Program-made: the position numbers and the translations under genes
The notes under the pieces: generated by a model
What the model was told of the DNA's origin: nothing
The model's input: only the letters and a program-made list of their open reading frames with translations
Databases searched by the model: none
In this document: piece after piece, positions 62,758 to 64,000 of the stretch
Position numbering within the stretch: position 1 is the stretch's first letter
How the letters are laid out: the number at the start of each line of letters is the position of its first letter
Assembly: GCF_016093275.1 (NCBI RefSeq)
Contig: NZ_JAEDAK010000003.1
Location: 310,001 to 374,000 of the forward strand
Length of the DNA: 64,000 nt
Source of the DNA: Inhella proteolytica
GTDB taxonomy: Bacteria > Pseudomonadota > Gammaproteobacteria > Burkholderiales > Burkholderiaceae_C
Direction of reading: 5' to 3'

Positions 62758-64000
62758 TCAGCGGCCGAACGGCCCCCAGGCGGGCTCACGCACATCGGCA
62801 CTGGTGATGATGAGCTTGGCCTTGACCTTGCCATCCAAGGTCGAGGTCATCAGCACATCGCGGCCCTGCGAGCGGGTGGCGTAGACGAGCAGCTTGCCAT
62901 TGGGCGCGAAGCTGGGCGATTCGTCGTCCACCGTGTCGCTGATGACGCGCGTGCCGCCGCCATTGGCGAGGTCCATCACGCAGACGCGGAAGGCACCGTC
63001 CTGGCGTGCCACGTAGGCCAGGCTGCGACCATCGGGGCTGATGGCGGGGCTGACGTTGTAGGGCCCGTTGAAGCTGACCCGCTCGGCCGTGCCGCCCTCC
63101 ACGGGCATGCGGTAGATCTGCGGGCCACCCCCCCGGTCGCTGACGAAATACAGCGTGCGTCCATCGGGCGTGAAGACGGGTTCGGTGTCGATGGCCAGGT
63201 TGCGCGCCAGGCGCTGCAGGCCGGAACCATCGCGGTTGATCATGAAGAGCTGCGTGCCGCCGTCGCGCGAGAGCGAGAGCGCGAGGCGCTGGCCGTCGGG
63301 CGAGAAGGTCGGTGCACTGTTGGTACCGCGGAAGTCCGCCAAGGTGCGGCGCTGGCCGGTGGCCAGGTCCTGCAGATAGACCACCGCCTTGCCGGTGTGA
63401 AAGCTCACGTAGGCGATGGTGTGGCCATCGGGCGCCCAGGCCGGCGAGATCAGCGGCTCGGGGCTGGTCACCGCCACCTGGCCGCCCTCGCCGTCGGCGT
63501 CGGCAATGCGCAGCGCGTACTGGCGGCCAGCCTTGGTGACATAGGCCAAACGGGTGGCAAACACGCCGCGCTCGCCGGTCAGCTTCAGGTAGATGGCATC
63601 AGCCATGCGGTGCGCGGCCAGGCGCAGATCGTCCTGCATCACCAACTGGCTCTCGCCGCCAAGATCCTTGCCCGACACCACGTCCCAGAGCCGGAAACGC
63701 ACATCAAATCGGCCATCCGCCAGCCGGGTGATGGAGCCGCCCACCAGCGCGTCGGCGGCCTTGGCGCGCCAGTCGGTGAAGGCGGGGCTGCTCAGTTCGG
63801 TGATCGGCGCGAGGCCGGCGTCGACCAGTTTGAACTGGCCGCTGCGTTCCAGGTCGGCGCGCACGATGGCGGCCACGCCGGTGCGGGATTCGTCGCGGAA
63901 CTCGCCGATGGCGATTGGCAGCTGGGTGGCGCCCACGCCGGAGATCTCGACCCGGAACTGGGCCCAGGCGGGCAGGCAGGTGGCGCCCAGGGCGGCGAAC
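62758..64000 (-). CDS. tolB: Tol-Pal system protein TolB (5' end beyond the window)
   Basis: The visible part encodes the end of a signal peptide (GATCLPAWA then QFRVEISG, at 63950-63999), the N-terminal alpha/beta domain and the six-bladed beta-propeller with repeated PDGR/SPDGQ strands (for example FSPDGQRLALSLSRDGG). The first few codons are missing. TolB is periplasmic and moves between TolA and Pal. The gap of 157 bases to pal is longer than usual but has no gene. Confidence 0.95.
   Translation of the reverse strand, partial: FAALGATCLPAWAQFRVEISGVGATQLPIAIGEFRDESRTGVAAIVRADLERSGQFKLVDAGLAPITELSSPAFTDWRAKAADALVGGSITRLADGRFDVRFRLWDVVSGKDLGGESQLVMQDDLRLAAHRMADAIYLKLTGERGVFATRLAYVTKAGRQYALRIADADGEGGQVAVTSPEPLISPAWAPDGHTIAYVSFHTGKAVVYLQDLATGQRRTLADFRGTNSAPTFSPDGQRLALSLSRDGGTQLFMINRDGSGLQRLARNLAIDTEPVFTPDGRTLYFVSDRGGGPQIYRMPVEGGTAERVSFNGPYNVSPAISPDGRSLAYVARQDGAFRVCVMDLANGGGTRVISDTVDDESPSFAPNGKLLVYATRSQGRDVLMTSTLDGKVKAKLIITSADVREPAWGPFGR

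Overview
The window is gene-dense, GC-rich DNA (coding third positions are nearly all G or C) from a Gram-negative bacterium with an outer membrane: it has Tol-Pal genes, TonB-dependent receptors, an RND tripartite pump and many lipoprotein signals. The gene content (NfeD/QmcA pair beside tRNA-Ser, DUF1631, a CzcI-type czc operon, flavocytochrome c sulfide dehydrogenase) fits a betaproteobacterium of the order Burkholderiales, probably of the Rubrivivax/Roseateles/Inhella kind. That placement is inference from gene content, not a database result. No insertion sequence, integrase, phage gene, rRNA or CRISPR array was seen.

Layout. 1-6.9 kb: fabI, a large Orn/Lys/Arg-type decarboxylase, nfeD-like, qmcA, tRNA-Ser(GGA), a small coiled-coil membrane protein, NDH-2 and a small unknown gene. 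6.9-12.3 kb: dacB (PBP4), a TonB-dependent receptor and an unknown membrane protein. 12.4-22.7 kb: one tightly overlapping ten-gene operon for peptidoglycan salvage: murQ, ampG, an HGSNAT/NagX-like membrane acyltransferase, a GHL10 lipoprotein, a BadF-type amino-sugar kinase, amiD and a complete dppBCDF peptide permease without a binding protein. 22.8-31.0 kb: an unusual biosynthetic island with an ATP-grasp protein, a NeuD-type acyltransferase, a protein fusing an NRPS adenylation domain, a carrier domain and a guanine-deaminase-like domain, a cytochrome P450, a TPR/O-GlcNAc-transferase-like glycosyltransferase and a DegT-type sugar aminotransferase. 31.3-33.6 kb: a large secreted protein with duplicated Cys-rich modules, a barrel-like middle and a C39-like cysteine peptidase end.

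33.6-39.4 kb: LysR regulator divergent from a TonB receptor, beta-lactamase-family hydrolase and arginase-family ureohydrolase operon, with a nine-G tract in the divergent promoter region. 39.4-43.5 kb: a secreted beta-helix protein, then fccAB (sulfide oxidation) with a third exported unknown. 43.6-52.7 kb: PhoPQ-like two-component system and a czcI-C-X-B-A-Y heavy-metal efflux operon. 52.9-57.0 kb: an orphan dppA followed by a LysR gene, ddpX (D-Ala-D-Ala dipeptidase) and an exported ldcA (LD-carboxypeptidase). This is a second murein-peptide operon that appears to supply the binding protein missing from the 12-23 kb operon. 57.0-64 kb: DUF1631, two tRNA-Lys genes with a clear sigma70 promoter, tcdA (which modifies tRNAs of this class), a YeeE/YedE sulfur transporter, and cpoB-pal-tolB; tolB runs off the window end.

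Two themes stand out. The first is peptidoglycan turnover, represented by dacB, the ten-gene salvage operon, the dppA-ddpX-ldcA operon and the Tol-Pal genes. The second is the 22.8-31.0 kb island, the best candidate for an undescribed system: a carrier-tethered acyl group made by adenylation, oxidation and possibly deamination, next to amino-sugar and protein-glycosylation-type enzymes.
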